Shown here piece by piece: positions 35,201 through 50,200 of a stretch of 64,000 bases of DNA (its first letter is position 1; each line of letters starts with the position of its first letter). Source of the DNA: Aplidium turbinatum (taxonomy: Eukaryota > Chordata > Ascidiacea > Aplousobranchia > Polyclinidae); assembly GCA_918807975.1 (NCBI GenBank), contig OU964924.1:5034501-5098500 (forward strand), written 5' to 3'. Position numbers and translations under genes: made by a program. The notes beneath the pieces were generated by a model. It was not told where the DNA came from and did no database searches. It worked only from the letters and a program-made list of their open reading frames with translations.

Positions 35201-38200
35201 GTCGTAGATAAACAAAAGTAGACGTCACCAGTCATTTAATCAAATGCAAACATAACATAACGCATTAGCTAATGAAATGACATTGTTTGAAGTTTCTTGC
35301 TATCTTGCAAAACACAAGGCGAAGTAGCACCAGACTCACATTGTCTGTACTCGTCTCTACTTTTCCATTTTGTTCTTTCATTTGCTTCTCCAACTCTGTT
35401 TTCATGTTGGCCATCTGAAGCTCCAATTCAGCCTATAGTAATTTCAAACAAGTTATCGGGTTTTCTTTGTTTATCAATGGAAGTAAACTTGTTAACAAAT
35501 ACTCTCAACTTTGCAGTACAGCAAGCAGATAGTACTAAAAAAATTAGTGGGATTGACTTTTATTATTCAAAAAATATACAAAAAACAAACAGAATTAATT
35601 CAAAACCTGTGAATAATGCAGAAGCAACTGTGAAAGATATCTTAGTTACACACCAATAGTCTCTCGTAGTTGCTTTATTATTATTTACAGATATCTGTTG
35701 TTTTCGTTAGATGCATTACATTATTTCCTGATAAGGACATAACGTTTTGCTGGAAACGTTTAAATTAATAATGTTTGTGAGTTTGTCTATTCGACCTCAC
35801 TAATTTGTTGTGTATAATTATCTGTTTACGGTGACTTTACTTTCCTAAAAGTTGACAGTTTGATGATTTATTCAAATAAAAAAGTACAACTGCCGAGCAT
35901 GGTACCCAACTTCCCAATCGCTAAGTAGCAGACGTACCTTGAAATTTTCTTGCTGGGCTAAAGTGTGATCGATGGATTCCCTACGGTGCCTCATAAAAGC
36001 ATCATGCGGATCAATAATAGATGATTCCTGTCAGTAAATAGCTTGTAAAGTTTCATTGTATGGGAATCTTAACTCTGGATTACATAAACGAAAAAAATAC
36101 ACTGGTGCATAGCATGAGTAGCACCACTTGGGTCCTTTTGACCCATGTTATGCACGCTAGGGTTAAAATATTTTTAACCTATGTTGGATAAAGATGTGAT
36201 AAATGATTAAAAACTTGTTGGTTTTATGCCTATAGAAAATATGTGGTTGTATTTTGGCAATTCGTTCAACGACACTTTTCTTTCTTTGGGTTTATGTGTC
36301 CACTAAATTAAAAAAAACTAAAGCCCATGATAAAGTAAAATGAACTTTTTTGTCGTTATGGCTAACATAGTTTGTTGTGATACTTTTCAATGTCAAATAC
36401 ATTGTTTTCTTTGCAAATATTAACATCTTAAATTTTTTTAATAAACGTAAAAACAAAAAAGTGAAAACTTAGAAATAGATTACGAACGCATGTCATTTTA
36501 ATTAAAGACGTTTTTGGTATTTTGACTTTAAAAACATAGCCTACTATTCTGACAAATTTTTGATGCAATAAAGTTACATCATCATAATATGCCATCGTCG
36601 ATCCGAAGATTGGTTGTCAACTGTTTCTATAAATCGCGATCTTCTGTTCTTCTCTTTCTCTGATACTCGATTTTCTCTTATACCTTTTCACTTTCTCAAA
36701 AAGTTATATATGCTTTAAAGAGATGAGTTACCACATCCGGGACTCATGTTGTCAACCTCCTCGCGGTGAGTCCTGGTAACTGCACAAAACAGGCTAATGA
36801 TAACAAACAGAGAGACACTTGGAATGCAGCATGGTGCGCCACCAACACTAAACTACATGGTTTTATGCCCCACCCGGTGGCGCGCCCCCCTGGTATGGAC
36901 CTTCCTCGGCCGACTTGGGTCAAGCTCAACAGAATCCGAACCGGAGTCGGTCGCTTCCATTCCAACATGCACAAGTGGGGTCTGGCTCCCTCATCGGCCT
37001 GCGAATGCGGCGCGGAGGAACAAACTGCTGACCATGTCGTTCTCGAATGTCCCATCTACAAGGCATCAAATGGAACGCATGGTATAGCAACGCTGGACGA
37101 AGCTACACTCACCTGGCTCTCCACCACCTGCCCTGAAATTTGATCTAGTCTCAAACGAAAGAAGAAGAAGACCACATCCGCACTTTATATCCATTTCCAT
37201 ATTTTTATGATTTTATGTTTATTCTTTGTAATTGCTACCAATATAAGAGCATGTTTTGTCACCGAAAGAGCCGATTTTTCAACCTCTAACCTGATGAATA
37301 AGTACAGCCTATTTTTGCAATAAAGAAAAATAAGAGGCGTAAAACCTTTTTTGATACCTGATCGCCTTCTGTATAAGCTCCATGAGTTACCGCTGCAGCA
37401 GCTCCACTATGTGGATCGGATAGGATAAAGAGAGGATGGCCAGGGACGTCTGGAGGAAGTCCTGCTATCCCTCCTCCTGGACTCATTGACGTCTACATTT
37501 AGAGGTTATGTTAAAAATTTATCATACCTTGTTGTATCATAAAAATTACGTGTAGCTGCGTAAGAATAAGTAGTTTTTTACTAAAGTATTTAGTTTTTGG
37601 ATCCAAACATCTTTCGTAACAAAATATTTAATTTGAACAATGACAAAGTAAAGAGTATGATATATCGTTGATTCGTTTAAATAAAACTCCTATGAAAAAG
37701 GATTTGTGTCGAAGCCTTTTTCTGCTTTGATAAATTATAAAAAGGTAATAATTTTAAAATAGTTTTGTTACAGTATGAGGCGCTAGCTCAAAGCATTGCC
37801 AAATGAACTTACTTTGCTGATTAAATTTTGAGTTTCGATTTCATTTTCTTTAAGTTTGTTGGAAGTATCGGTCAACTTATTGTCCAGATCAGCGATTTGT
37901 CTTTCCAACGCTTCAAGTTTGTCGTTGAAATTAGGCTTCATACAGTTACTGTCTTCTTGATTAAGTTTCTTGGTCATTAGCAGCTTCTTCAAATTGTGGA
38001 TTTCGTATTCCATCTGCAACGCAAATTTCGTAATCCCATTTAAATTAGGACATGTTAATACCTCCACCAGTGGAAAAGAAATTGAAGACTTGAGGTTAAG
38101 ACTGCTGAAGCTACGAAAGAAAGTTTGTTTACGACACAAATGTTTACACAAGAAGATGCTTTGACTAATAACGATACAAAGATAGAATTACCTCAAAATT

Positions 38201-41200
38201 TCAAAGGTGTGACCTAGGTAAGGTGTAAAATGTTTGAAACGGTTGGATAATGTAATCAAAAAGTAAAGCCAAAAGGAAAGCTGAAGATACTGAACACATG
38301 TTCAGTAAACAATTAAAAAACTGAACTGCTTTCATCTTCAGTGCCATTATAATATTCAATGAAGCACTAATGGAACTGAAGATGAAAACGGTTTAGTTTT
38401 CGAAATGTTTGCTGAACATGAGTTTACTGTATTATCTGCGATTTAAGCTCTTTATGTGTTGATTACAGTGACCAAAATACGCTTTTCAGGCCTTCAATGA
38501 ATCATTCAAGAATGTAAAAAGTGTGAAAACGCAAGAAGAATCTAATAATTAATTTGTTTCAAAATTAATTGAAAATCTTTTTAATCTTCCAAACGTTTAG
38601 TGCTGATGGTCGTTGCATAGCTTTTAATTATAGTTATGGTTAAAGAAAATCACCTCTTTACCAAAATTGTAAGTTACTTTAAATATATGACAGCCATCTG
38701 ATCTACCAGTAATATTATTCAATCTTGAAAGGAATCCCAAACTCAAAGTACGTGGTTTCTAAAAACCAAGTACTTTTGTCAAAAAATCCACTACCGATTT
38801 TCGATATATACATATTTTTTTGTACTAATGGTTACCTTGATTTTTTATTCAACTATTATCGCATACATACCTCATGTTGTTCTTTCATTAACTTGTTTTT
38901 GATTTCTTCATTATTCTTTCTTTGTTCTTCCAATCTTATTTCCTCTTCATAAATATACTAAAATTAATAATGCAACACAAAATAGATCAGTCAAGAAAAT
39001 GAAATATCTTCTGACAGGTGTTAACCGTTTCTGTTACTGCTTCCCTTTGGCGGCAAGAGTTACTGGCTGAGACCATCAGGTCTACGTCTCTCTTATTGCT
39101 GTATTTTAGGTAGAAAAGGTGATAAAGACTCGGTTTTTGACCTATTTTCGCCATTTCTTGGTCAAATTTTTCAGTTCACATTTAATTTTGAAAGTCTTCT
39201 TGCGTTGAACACAGAATTTTATCAATTTTTTTTTCCGTTTTTGTGCAAACAGAATTACATGCACTTTTTGCACTACAAAGCAATTTGCGCAAATAACAAA
39301 TTACCTTCCTAATTATTGTCTGCCAGCAAAGAATGACTCATATCGCGTCAGATCGCGACTCCCTAGCCAGACAGCAAATTCGACATTGAATCAATGTAAA
39401 AATGACGGTTTTGCTGCCTGGGTACAAAATTTAATTTTAACGCCACCGACAAACACAAAATGAAACCGCACGCTAATAGTAAACTGTCAATCAAGCTATT
39501 GAATATCAGCAAATTTCTTTCATTTCATAACTGGCTGTGACAATAGGTTTATTGTGAACTTCACAATTATCCGATACCAACATAACCGGGATTAAAATTT
39601 GGGGCAAGAAAAACAACTAAAAGTTAAGAATTCTCAGGTTTCTAGCGTCACTGCTTCTATGTGAAATTGCTGAATTAGCAGAGGGCGAGACCATAGGGTC
39701 TACGCCAGTAACAGATACGGTTAAACCAACAACCATGCTTGATACGAACGACTCGGATAGATGTCTTGTAATACAAGCGAATGCTTGTTTGTAATACAAA
39801 ATGCATAATTGTTTATGTGAAAAGCTTGAGTAATAACAAGTCTTCCTGGAGCGTTTGTAGAGACGTGATGAAAATAAACATATTATGTTGAATATAGCAT
39901 TTGCGATGAGAGTTTGCATTAGTGACTGCTCATTGTTTGCTAAAATATTATTTTAGCACATCATGTTAATGTTGAGTTATAAATATGAAAAAATCAAAGC
40001 AAAACATGACGTTTTGCTTTTCATGCAAGCACTATGTACTATGGGCAATATATTATGAACCAGTCAACGCTTCAAAACATGCAACTAAAATTAAAAAAAA
40101 AAGTTTTCTAGTCTATCCAAATATTTCAAATTTTATTTGAAAAAAACTTGCTAAAGTTTTTACTTCAGAATAAAAATCATTAAGATTAGTTCAATTGTAG
40201 TGATTTTATTACCTTCTTGTAAATACGTATAAGCTTAGTTTTGTACGTTACTAAATAGCAGCGAACTATTTCAGAGTTGCCAATGACTATTGGAGCATCA
40301 AATGGTAAACTGATTAAGCCTTCGTTCATATAAGTCTCATCTGTATCAAGACTATATAGCCGGGGTTCTTAACCTGGGGTTAGCAAACCCTCGGGTGTTC
40401 ACAAGGAAGTTTCTAGGGGTACTTGGATGGCAGTTAGGTTTTTATGTGTTGCTTTGTTTAACATCTTATACTAAAGAAAAATGTGTGTTGATGAAAATAG
40501 TACGCACATTTTTCTTGAATTTGCGTTATTGTGATGCAACAATAGAAAACCCAAGGCTTTGCCAGCAAGCTTATATGTGAGTGTGCGACCATACGTGTGT
40601 AACGATTTGCCCACTGATTTCTCTTCATGGTGCAATCCTTGTGGTATTGTTATGTCACATATTGCAATACCATTAAAATTTGTAAGTTACTAATTATTAG
40701 TCAATATTCTTACCACTTAATAATGAACTCTTATTTGAAAAAAAAGACCATTAAATTGGAATCAGCTTATTAGGGGTTAGGGTTGATTGTTTTACGACTC
40801 AGGGGGTACTTAATTAAAAAAAGAGTTAAAAACCCTTGCTGTATTGTGTATAGCCTACCGTACCATGCTTATTTTGTCCGAACTACGAGGAGGCTACGAC
40901 GTCCATGTTAACATTATAATCCTGCTATATTTCAACCGGAGTACAGCATATGTTTGTTGTTTGCTGGAATAAATGTAGTTTTTGTTTTTTGTAACCTGGT
41001 CCAATTTAGTTTGACTTGATCTTAACAATCGTTGAAATCTTTATTTTTTTAGAATATATAGAGATTTCCGTTTTGAAACATAACCTTTTTTATATCTTTG
41101 AATTCTTAACAAATCCTATTAAAGCCGAAAATATTTACCTTTCATTTTCGTTTCTTGCCATAATTTGAAATAAAATTAAGTTATTTTGAAGTTAAAAAGT

Positions 41201-44200
41201 AACAGCGGGTGCACCTGCAAACGGTTTGAAATAGTTAGTGTCTGTCTGGAGTTGGTAATGCCTTTTTAAGCTTTTGTAGTGAAAATATGTTGTAAAGCCG
41301 TGTCATTTTCATTATGTGTGGAGCTACATGTACTTGAGAGGTTGATGATTGATTGTTTTTTACTTATTCTAAACAAATTTAATTTTTAATGATTTTGATA
41401 TAGCAAAGCATCAAGTCAATGAAAACCCTCTACTTAGTATTACACTTAAACAATAAAAATATAATACTGTATTTGATGTAGTAGTATTACACCTATATTC
41501 ATAACAAGGCAAAAAATAATGAAGTATATTTTTTGTTTTTAGTGCGTTGCAAGGCTGAAGGAAACTTTAATCAGAATCACTGACGTGCAAATTACCAGAG
41601 ACAACGTTTTCTAGAAGTAGCTGGAGACAGGACGAAGCATGTATATGTAGGAAAAAATCTATACACAAACGATGACTTTCATAAGAAATTGTGAAACAGA
41701 ACCACTATTTATGTGCAAAACCAAACTACTAAGCACTCTAATAAGACCACAATCTTCTACTAGAACACAGTACAACCACACACATTTCCATGTTGTAGTT
41801 TTCACTTCACTGTATATACTGCACAACATTTTTATAAGCTCTAATCATGCGTGAATAAAAGTAAAAATATGTTGCCAACAAAAGGAATCTTTGTAAATCT
41901 GGCTAAAACAGGTCGTCAGTATCTACATTGTAAAGTAAGTACCGATCATGCTGCTAAAAGCGAAACTCAATCTATCAGAGCTAAAGTTTACCAAAACGCA
42001 GAAGTATCAAACGTTATGGTTGCGTAGTGGAATAGGGATGTGGTATATCACTACGTCACTGTGAAACGTGAAGTAAACAATAGAAACATGTAGTTTCATT
42101 GCTTGTTGATTTCAGATATATAACCACATTTGAAACCAATCTGTAACATGCTTGTTTCGTTTTTTCTCGAAACTTTGCTTCTACAATGGCCACGACGCGT
42201 TATATACCAACTGGGTTTCTACAAAGCAACGATAAAACAATCACAATGAGGTAATAATGTCTCAACAGTTATCTTGCCACATTTTTATGGAAACCTGTTT
42301 ATTTCCATACATTTAAAGCAACTAAATTCGGTTTCTAAAAATCAGGAATTTATAAAGTTACAGAGTTCATGAAAACAGTACTTTAAACATACCAAACTAG
42401 ATTTTCTCTTAACAGATGGGAAAATATTTAGACATGCAAATATTTATTGCAGTTCGCAATAAATACAACCAATGACACTAGCAGTCATCTGATGGAGAAA
42501 AGTTGGATGACAAATGCTATATAAACCTTTTCAGTGTTTGCTTGCTCCTTTGTAGCCATGTCTTGAGTCACAGAAGTTTGAGTTTCATCACTTTGTATTA
42601 AAGGCGAATGGTTTGTAACATTCAGTGCTTCGTGATCAGGATTAACGCAAGTAGTCAAATCTTCAATCTTTCCTTCATTGACAATTTCTTTATAGCCAGA
42701 ATCAACGATACCACCATCAGTAACAGAATTTACATCGTTAGTAGCTTGTGATTCAGAATCAAAATTCTCGTCGCCAGAATGTGTTTGAGATTCAATTATT
42801 GTTGCGTTTTTGGATGAAAATGCAGAATTAGAAGTGTTTTCTCTTGTAACTATTTTCGTTTCAGCATTCGCTTGGCATGGTTTGGCGACATCAATTGTCT
42901 TGTTCTTATTCGAAATCACATCGAGTAATTTTTTATTTAAGTTTTCATGTTTTGGAGAAGTTGCCATTTTAGGTATTGCGGAATCATTATCAGACAAAAA
43001 CGTGATGTTGTTGTATGTTGCTGGTACGGGCGGTGCCTTGGATTGGCTTAAACATTCTTCACTCGCAGATGATTGACTTTCTCCTCGTCTAAGATGCAAC
43101 TTTGTTCCTACTCTGCGTTGAATATTCTTTGCAAGCTTCCACAATGAAGACTTTGACTTTGTGACAAGTGCTTTCGGCAGAATCACTTGAGAATGATTAT
43201 TTTTACTACTTTTATCATCAGAAGCGATGGATCGATTTTCTATCTCCGGCTCATCAGATTCAGATTTTGCTTCCGTGGGTAGTGGTAAGTCATGGGTTGG
43301 AAGAAGACTCTTATCAGAATTAAGATATTCCAGACTGGATACTTGGACTTTTTCGCTTTTTATTTCTCGACTTATTGAAGCAAAGGAGGAGTTTGATGAT
43401 TGTGGTAATGAAATGTCGCTCTTCACATCAATGTCTCCAACATTGATAGTAGTAACCTCTCGTTCATGTTTAGGGGTCACTACTCTTGGAGCATTCTTTA
43501 CTATTCCACTTTCGTTGGTTAGTTGTCTTGAAATGTCTTTGTCCTAAATAAATCAAATACGCTAAAGTTAAACAAAATATTTGGAAAGCTTTAATTATTC
43601 TAAATGAATACCCAAGATTATTATTTGTTTAGCATTTGTATACTGTGAATTAAAACGCAAAGAATTTTATTAACGATTTAATAAAGAATAAACGTACTAG
43701 GGATGTTTTTAACTTAGCTAGGGTAACAAAGCACAAGCTGCCTACTAAATTATACTGTATAATTTGACATTTTACAATATTTTGCTAATGCATAAGCAAA
43801 ACTTTCATTTGACATCTGCATGCTAATTTTGGCAAATGTTGCCTACTAGGAATTTATTGTGTAAACAAAGAATCTTAAGCATGAAAAAACTGACAGTCAT
43901 CTGTCAAAATAAAAACAAAAAACCCACCTGCAATACCTCATTGGTTTCAATTGCGTACACTTGGTTGGACGGAACAGATGGCTTTACATCCAAAAATACG
44001 ACATTTGAGTGATGACTTGAATCAGACGATTTGCGGTTTTTGTCAGACAGCTTGTCTATGGGAGTTTCGGGCTCAATCGTTTCTAACTCAGGTGAGGGAT
44101 TTGCTCCACATACTGAAGATGATTTGACATAAACGGATTCACCTTCTAAGTCTAGTTTTTCTCGTTTAGGCGAACTTAGAGATTCTTCCAAAAATGAATT

Positions 44201-47200
44201 CTTTGCAAAAACCACTCTTTTCCCACTTCCTTTATTGCGTTTAGTACCTTGCTTATTACGATCATCAGATAGAGTTGAAGAACCCGGTGTTAAATAAGGC
44301 GTTGTGGTGCAGGAAGCCTTCACAACACTCCCCAAGTGCTCTGCTTGTAGCGGAGGTAGTTTGTAATTGCGTGGAACAGGTACCGATGAAATACCATCCG
44401 ATTCTGGAGAAATACTAAATCTACTCATCGAAGAGTTTCTTTGAGGTCTTGAATTAACCAATAAAGAAGATGCATGGTGTTGGTTTGACAGCTTGTCAAC
44501 AGAGTCTGGCTTTTGTGTAAGCCTAAACTTTTGTTTTTCGTTTTGAAAACGACGTGACGAAATATCATCAAAGATTTCGTCCCCAATGACTCGGTTCCTG
44601 TTGTTTACATGTTCATTGTGAGTTGGTGCCACACTTGCATTAACTCTCGCAACAGTTGCGATAGTTTCAGACACAGGTGTTGAAACTCCATTCCGAGAAA
44701 ATCTTGGTGGATGGCCCTGATATTTCTGTTCAGGTGACATTACTGGAGATAGAAAGACGTCATCATCTACCTCCTCATTGACAGTGCTTACATCAGCGAA
44801 CATTCTCTTTTGTCTGCGAGACATTGGATGTATTCTCCTATCATCAAAGTTGTTTTCCTCCAAAACTTGTGGTCCAATGAGCTTTAGGAGACAAAATTCT
44901 GGTTATGAATTTATATTTCTAGACGTATCACAAAACTATCACCAACTGAAAATATCACTGATAGAAAAGTGAGAGAAATCAACTTGACACCCTACTTTTA
45001 ATCAATCAAAATTTATACTGTTTAATTCCAGACACTTAGCATCCAAGCATTACAAGGAAAAAATGTGATTATCTAGAAAACTATTCACCGGAGCAGATTT
45101 CGTTTTTATGAAGTGTTTGGTACACAATCTTTGAGAGTGGATTTGTGTATGCCATGAACTGAAACCACCACCATGAATGGGTTTTTCCACTTACTCTCCC
45201 AGAACGATATTGTTTTGATTCTGTTTCAGGTTGTTCTTGCTCGGTTGGAAACAAGTATTGACTTTGTGATACATTTTTGTTGCTATATTTGTTGTCAAAT
45301 GCACCATCCAAGCTGCTTGAGTTATCATGCAGTTGTCTATCTGTCTTACTTCTACTCTGTTGGAAAGAGTACGGAGCAGATTCTTGTGACTAAGCAATAA
45401 GTTTGTTGTTTGATTGACATTACTATTACTTAGCTTTTCGTCGTTTGATTTAAAACAAAAAACATATTGTTTATTATACTGTACATCATACAAGAGCCTA
45501 AGACACAATAGTGCACTAACCAAACTTTGCAGTGGTTGAGTTTATTCCAGACTTAATTTTACCACATTGAGTAGCATATAGCTCAATATACAGTAGCTTA
45601 CTACAAGCATAGTAGGCTACAGTATATATAATATGTATAGCAAATGAGGCAAGCACGACTATATATAACAATAACAATGTATAAAGCTCAAGAAAAATTG
45701 ATAGCTCAAAAATAGGCAAATGAGTTGTGATTCCATTAAATTGTAAAAGATACATAAAATAAAAAAAAGTATGCTAAGTTTGAAAATCGCATACAAATTA
45801 CTACAACTTTTCATATAGCAAGCAATGATATGCTATGGCTTGTTCCTGATGAAATTGTATGGCTTAACTTACCAGTCATATACTTTAGAAATTCTAAATG
45901 GTCATAAATGGACAGTTTATTTTTCTTTAGGCGACCAACCCCGAATCTTTTGTCGTCTGAAATCTTAACGCAGTCTTTGCTGTCGAGCTTTAAGCTTTTT
46001 AGTTACGTTTTACGACACATCTTGTCATACCGGTGCAACAGATGGGAAAGCGAGTATATCCCTAACCATGATTCATCTAACTTCCGTGATGATATATTGT
46101 AATGCTATGCAAGGTATACAAGTCGTGCAAAGTTTGATTTTAAAGTTTTTGTTGAATAAATACCGCTTGAAATTACCTTAGTGCCACAATGATGAGCGCA
46201 AGTTGGTATATCTTTCTTTATCCATGGATCGGCGTAAGGTGTTGCAACTTTCTAAAAGAATTGATTTTTTAGTCTTTCGTTCCAAAATAATAATTTACTA
46301 ATTGTGAAAACCTGTAATAGGCTACGTCTGAATTTCACAAACAAAGTCATTATCAGTTCTGAATTTTAAAAATCGTTGCTTTTTTGTAATTACACGTAAA
46401 CGTTTAAAAATTGTACAATACAATGAAAATAGATAAAAATGTCATGAAACTGCAACTATCGTTTTTCTAATGGCAACACGTTTTTAAAGTGACACTGACC
46501 AACTATCCTCTCTTATCAAGCTTATTACAATTGCAAAAGAAAATGTATAGGCCTATCCGAGGAGTTTACATTGATTTTAGCTGCATTAAATTAGCGGAAC
46601 GAGCATCTGTCGGATGTTCAAAGTAAACAGTTACACTTTCACTATAAGCACGCAGCTGTGGTGGTAAGCACGCAGTCCAGAAAACTGTTCCTATAATATG
46701 TAGCTCAGAACACCACAATCTAAGCCAAGGGTAAATCTATTGCTTGTGAATGCCATTTCAATACTTACTCCTTCGTGTATCAAAGCTGGACTGTATTGGT
46801 AATCTGGGTGGTGGTGTTGGTGGGTGTAGACTGGATGAGGGTAGTGACTTGGTGTTCCGTACTCTGGTGTATATCCGTAATTTGGGTAACCGGGGTCACA
46901 AGGTGGGTAAGCCGGGTGTGGGTAACGGGCCTTCCCGCTCGAGTAAGGATCATATGGAATTTGGTTCTTTAGACATAGAACAGATCATACAGATTAGAAA
47001 ATACAGAATATGTGATTTTAAATAGTTAAAAACTATAAGCGTACAAACTAGAGAAAAAAGTAATACATCTAAGTGACATTGGTAATTTTTAAAGAAAAGA
47101 TCACTTATTGTGCAATAGATTACAGTCGAATACAAAGCATGAGACTGATTTAACCATTTTTATCATTGTCATGCGATATAGCCTACCTAACTAAAAACTG

Positions 47201-50200
47201 AATACCATTAATAATGGGTCAAAAACAAAGTGATAGATTTTGGGTAAGTAGTTCGTTTAGTTGTACCAAAAATTTATAAAGCCACGCAACATTATAGGGA
47301 TATAGCCTAACATATTTTTAAAACACGCGCATCTATGTTTTTTGTGCCTCTTTCAAAAACAAATACCTTCATTCCTGAAATTGTGTGCCTATTGGTTTTA
47401 CATTTTTGTAGTAAAACAACAATTGATTACAAAACTGAGGAATATGTAACGGTAAACTATACGCATAACTTAAATACTTTATGTTAGATACGACATGTTG
47501 AAAAATCTACAGCATGATATAGCATTTTACAGCAAAGAAAATACATTTTGCATGCATCGATTGATGGAATTGGCTATAAGACATTTAACTTATACTCCAA
47601 ATAATGTGATGAAACTTTACAAGCGTGCATTAGACAACATCCACAGGATGATGAACTTCGAAACTAGATTGAGTGAAATAGACAATCAATACCAAACAAA
47701 CCTTCACCTAAAGTCACAAAATTGGCAAAAGTATTAAAATAACTGTTCACTCTACAAATACAATACAGTGTATACCCATTAGTATAGACAAGGGGGGTCA
47801 GAGGGTACTTTTGGATTCGAGCCGGGATAATTTTAGGGGCCCGGAATCTTTCCAAGGTTCCCGGGAACTTGAAGAAACCACTGCGTATTCTTTGGAAATA
47901 ATGCAGTTATCCTTGGTTTGAGGTCTGAGAATCTCATTGGTACCGGGCCAAAAATATCCTCTCAACGTCTTTGAGTGCAAATCACAATCAAAAAAGCAAA
48001 GGCCTTGAATGTACATTTAATTGTTTTCACTTAGCTTTAGAGTTTAACACGCAATCACCAAACTGCGCTAGTGATTGTTATTCTGGGTTCACAAATACAC
48101 GAGATACGGCAGACAAGGGATAAATACATGTACTCAATACTGGTAAGGACGTCTGTTTTGCGCCATTGGAAACAAGCGACTGAGTATCCCAGCAAACAGA
48201 ATAGTCTTTTTTAAATCGATATTACATCTGCATACGTTAGATTAATGTAAAAAAGGACTGATTACACTGGTCAACAAAAAAAATTTTTTTTTTCTTGCAT
48301 GGATTTTGAGAACTGATTTAGGGTAACTTTGGGGTGCTGAATTCGAATCTGACCTCAGATTTATCCTATCACGTCAGGTTTGTGAGATATGACAATAGCA
48401 AATCGCTACTTTTGCCAAAAGTGGAAGATTTGGCGTTGCGTTTACCACCAACATATGCAGTGCTATAACGAAAGGTTAGTGTTAAACAGGCCAAAACAGC
48501 TTAAATAAGGTTACTGAACAAGCATTGTCATAGGCCTGTTTAAATCTTTGTGGTTTCATGCAAAACATTGACGGGGGTGGGGGTCAGTTATACTTTTATC
48601 TTCCCTTTTAGCTTGTTACTACTGCATGGTTAATAATGTTGCTTAGAAAACAAATTGGTATCAAAATTATAGTTGGTGGGTGTATTTCAGCTACTTATGT
48701 ACTACATGGCCTGGATTTCTGGATATAGCACAATGTGTATGTGCAATAAACGCAACGTCAAATCTTCCACTTTTGACAAAAGTAACAATTTGCTGTTATC
48801 ATATCTCACAAACCTGATGTGATAGGATAAATCTGAGGTCAGATTCGGATTCAGCACCCCAAAATTACCCTAAATCCATTGAAAAACTCCATGCAAGAAA
48901 AGTTGTGTTGACCAGTGTTATCTAGCTAGATAGTCAATGTTTGACGCTTAACATGCTTAAAGGTGGACATGAAAATAGACTTTCTTAGCTTTTCACTCAT
49001 TAATTCAAATCTTCCATCATCGGACATTCGGACAACCCTGAACACAAAGAAAATCACAACAGACGGACTGAACTTGAAACTACTACACTTCAACTTTAGT
49101 TCTGTGAGAATGCAAATGCATGAAAATGAAATGTCGGCTACCATGCATTTTACAGGTTCCTTTAATATCTTTTAAACCGTGTTGCTATAACAAGATGAAA
49201 CAGGATAAAACGGAATTGAGTTTTGAAGATGTTTGCTTCAAACTCGTGTTTATCCAGCAATTGAGAGGCAAAAACTTTCATTGATTAAAAAGTGCTTACA
49301 TTTGGCTGTGTTGAAGTCTACTGTTGAAGTTGTAAGCTATTTGGTGTAACTCGTTTGCTGGTAGGTAGCGACTAAGTGGTCGTACTTAAAAGTATCTGCC
49401 TCACTTTAGAACTTTCTTTGCAGTTTCAATTTTGAGTAAAATTTTTCAGACATTTTAAAACTGAAAATGAACATGCCAATAGAGTTGTGAAAATGAAATT
49501 TTGTGAAATAAGCTCTCAATACTTAATCCATTCAAAACTAAATGCATTAAAGATTGTGCATTCTTCAGCAATCTTTGTGCAAACTACATTTTTTGTGCAA
49601 TATTCTCCAACTCCACCTATAACCAACTCTATAGCACATTCTGCTTAGCGCTTCGTCTAACCTCTTGCAAGTACGGGTTGCAGTTCGCACTCGCATTTTG
49701 GTTGTAGTTCGAAACATTTTGTTGTTGCTGACTGTAAGGCTTGTGACGCAGGTTTGTACCCAAGTACTCAGCACGTCTGTTCTGGTCTATAAACGGCTCC
49801 TGAATGTTTAATCCGCGCGTATGCGCTCCAGGATAAGGAGGTTGTCGAGTTGGAATATTTTGGTAGTTTGCTGGATAGTTACCAGTTGGGGGAGCAAAGT
49901 TCTGTTCAGGATTGTAACCGTGGCGTGACCATTTCGTCGTATCAGCAACCCCATTGCGGTAGGGGTTGTTTTGTGGCTGCAAGGCATGGAAGCTTGTTAA
50001 GGCAATGTCGTTATAATTATCATGCAAGAATAGCGTAATTTTACGGCTTTTATTGTTTTACAACACCTTACAACTTTGAAAATCACATTTTTAATTATGT
50101 ACATCGTCGAATTTGAGGTAAATGGCAATGGCTAAATGCAATAAACAGACATTTGATTACTCGGCTTTCCATCATCAGCTTGTCTTGTTACTAATAGAAG

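Noticed and set aside
36744-37055. 103-codon minus-strand frame
   Set aside because: Antisense to the LINE fragment at 36766-37143.
39060-39080. gagaccatcaggtc palindrome as a ribozyme core
   Set aside because: Part of the end region of the TTAA element; no hammerhead core.
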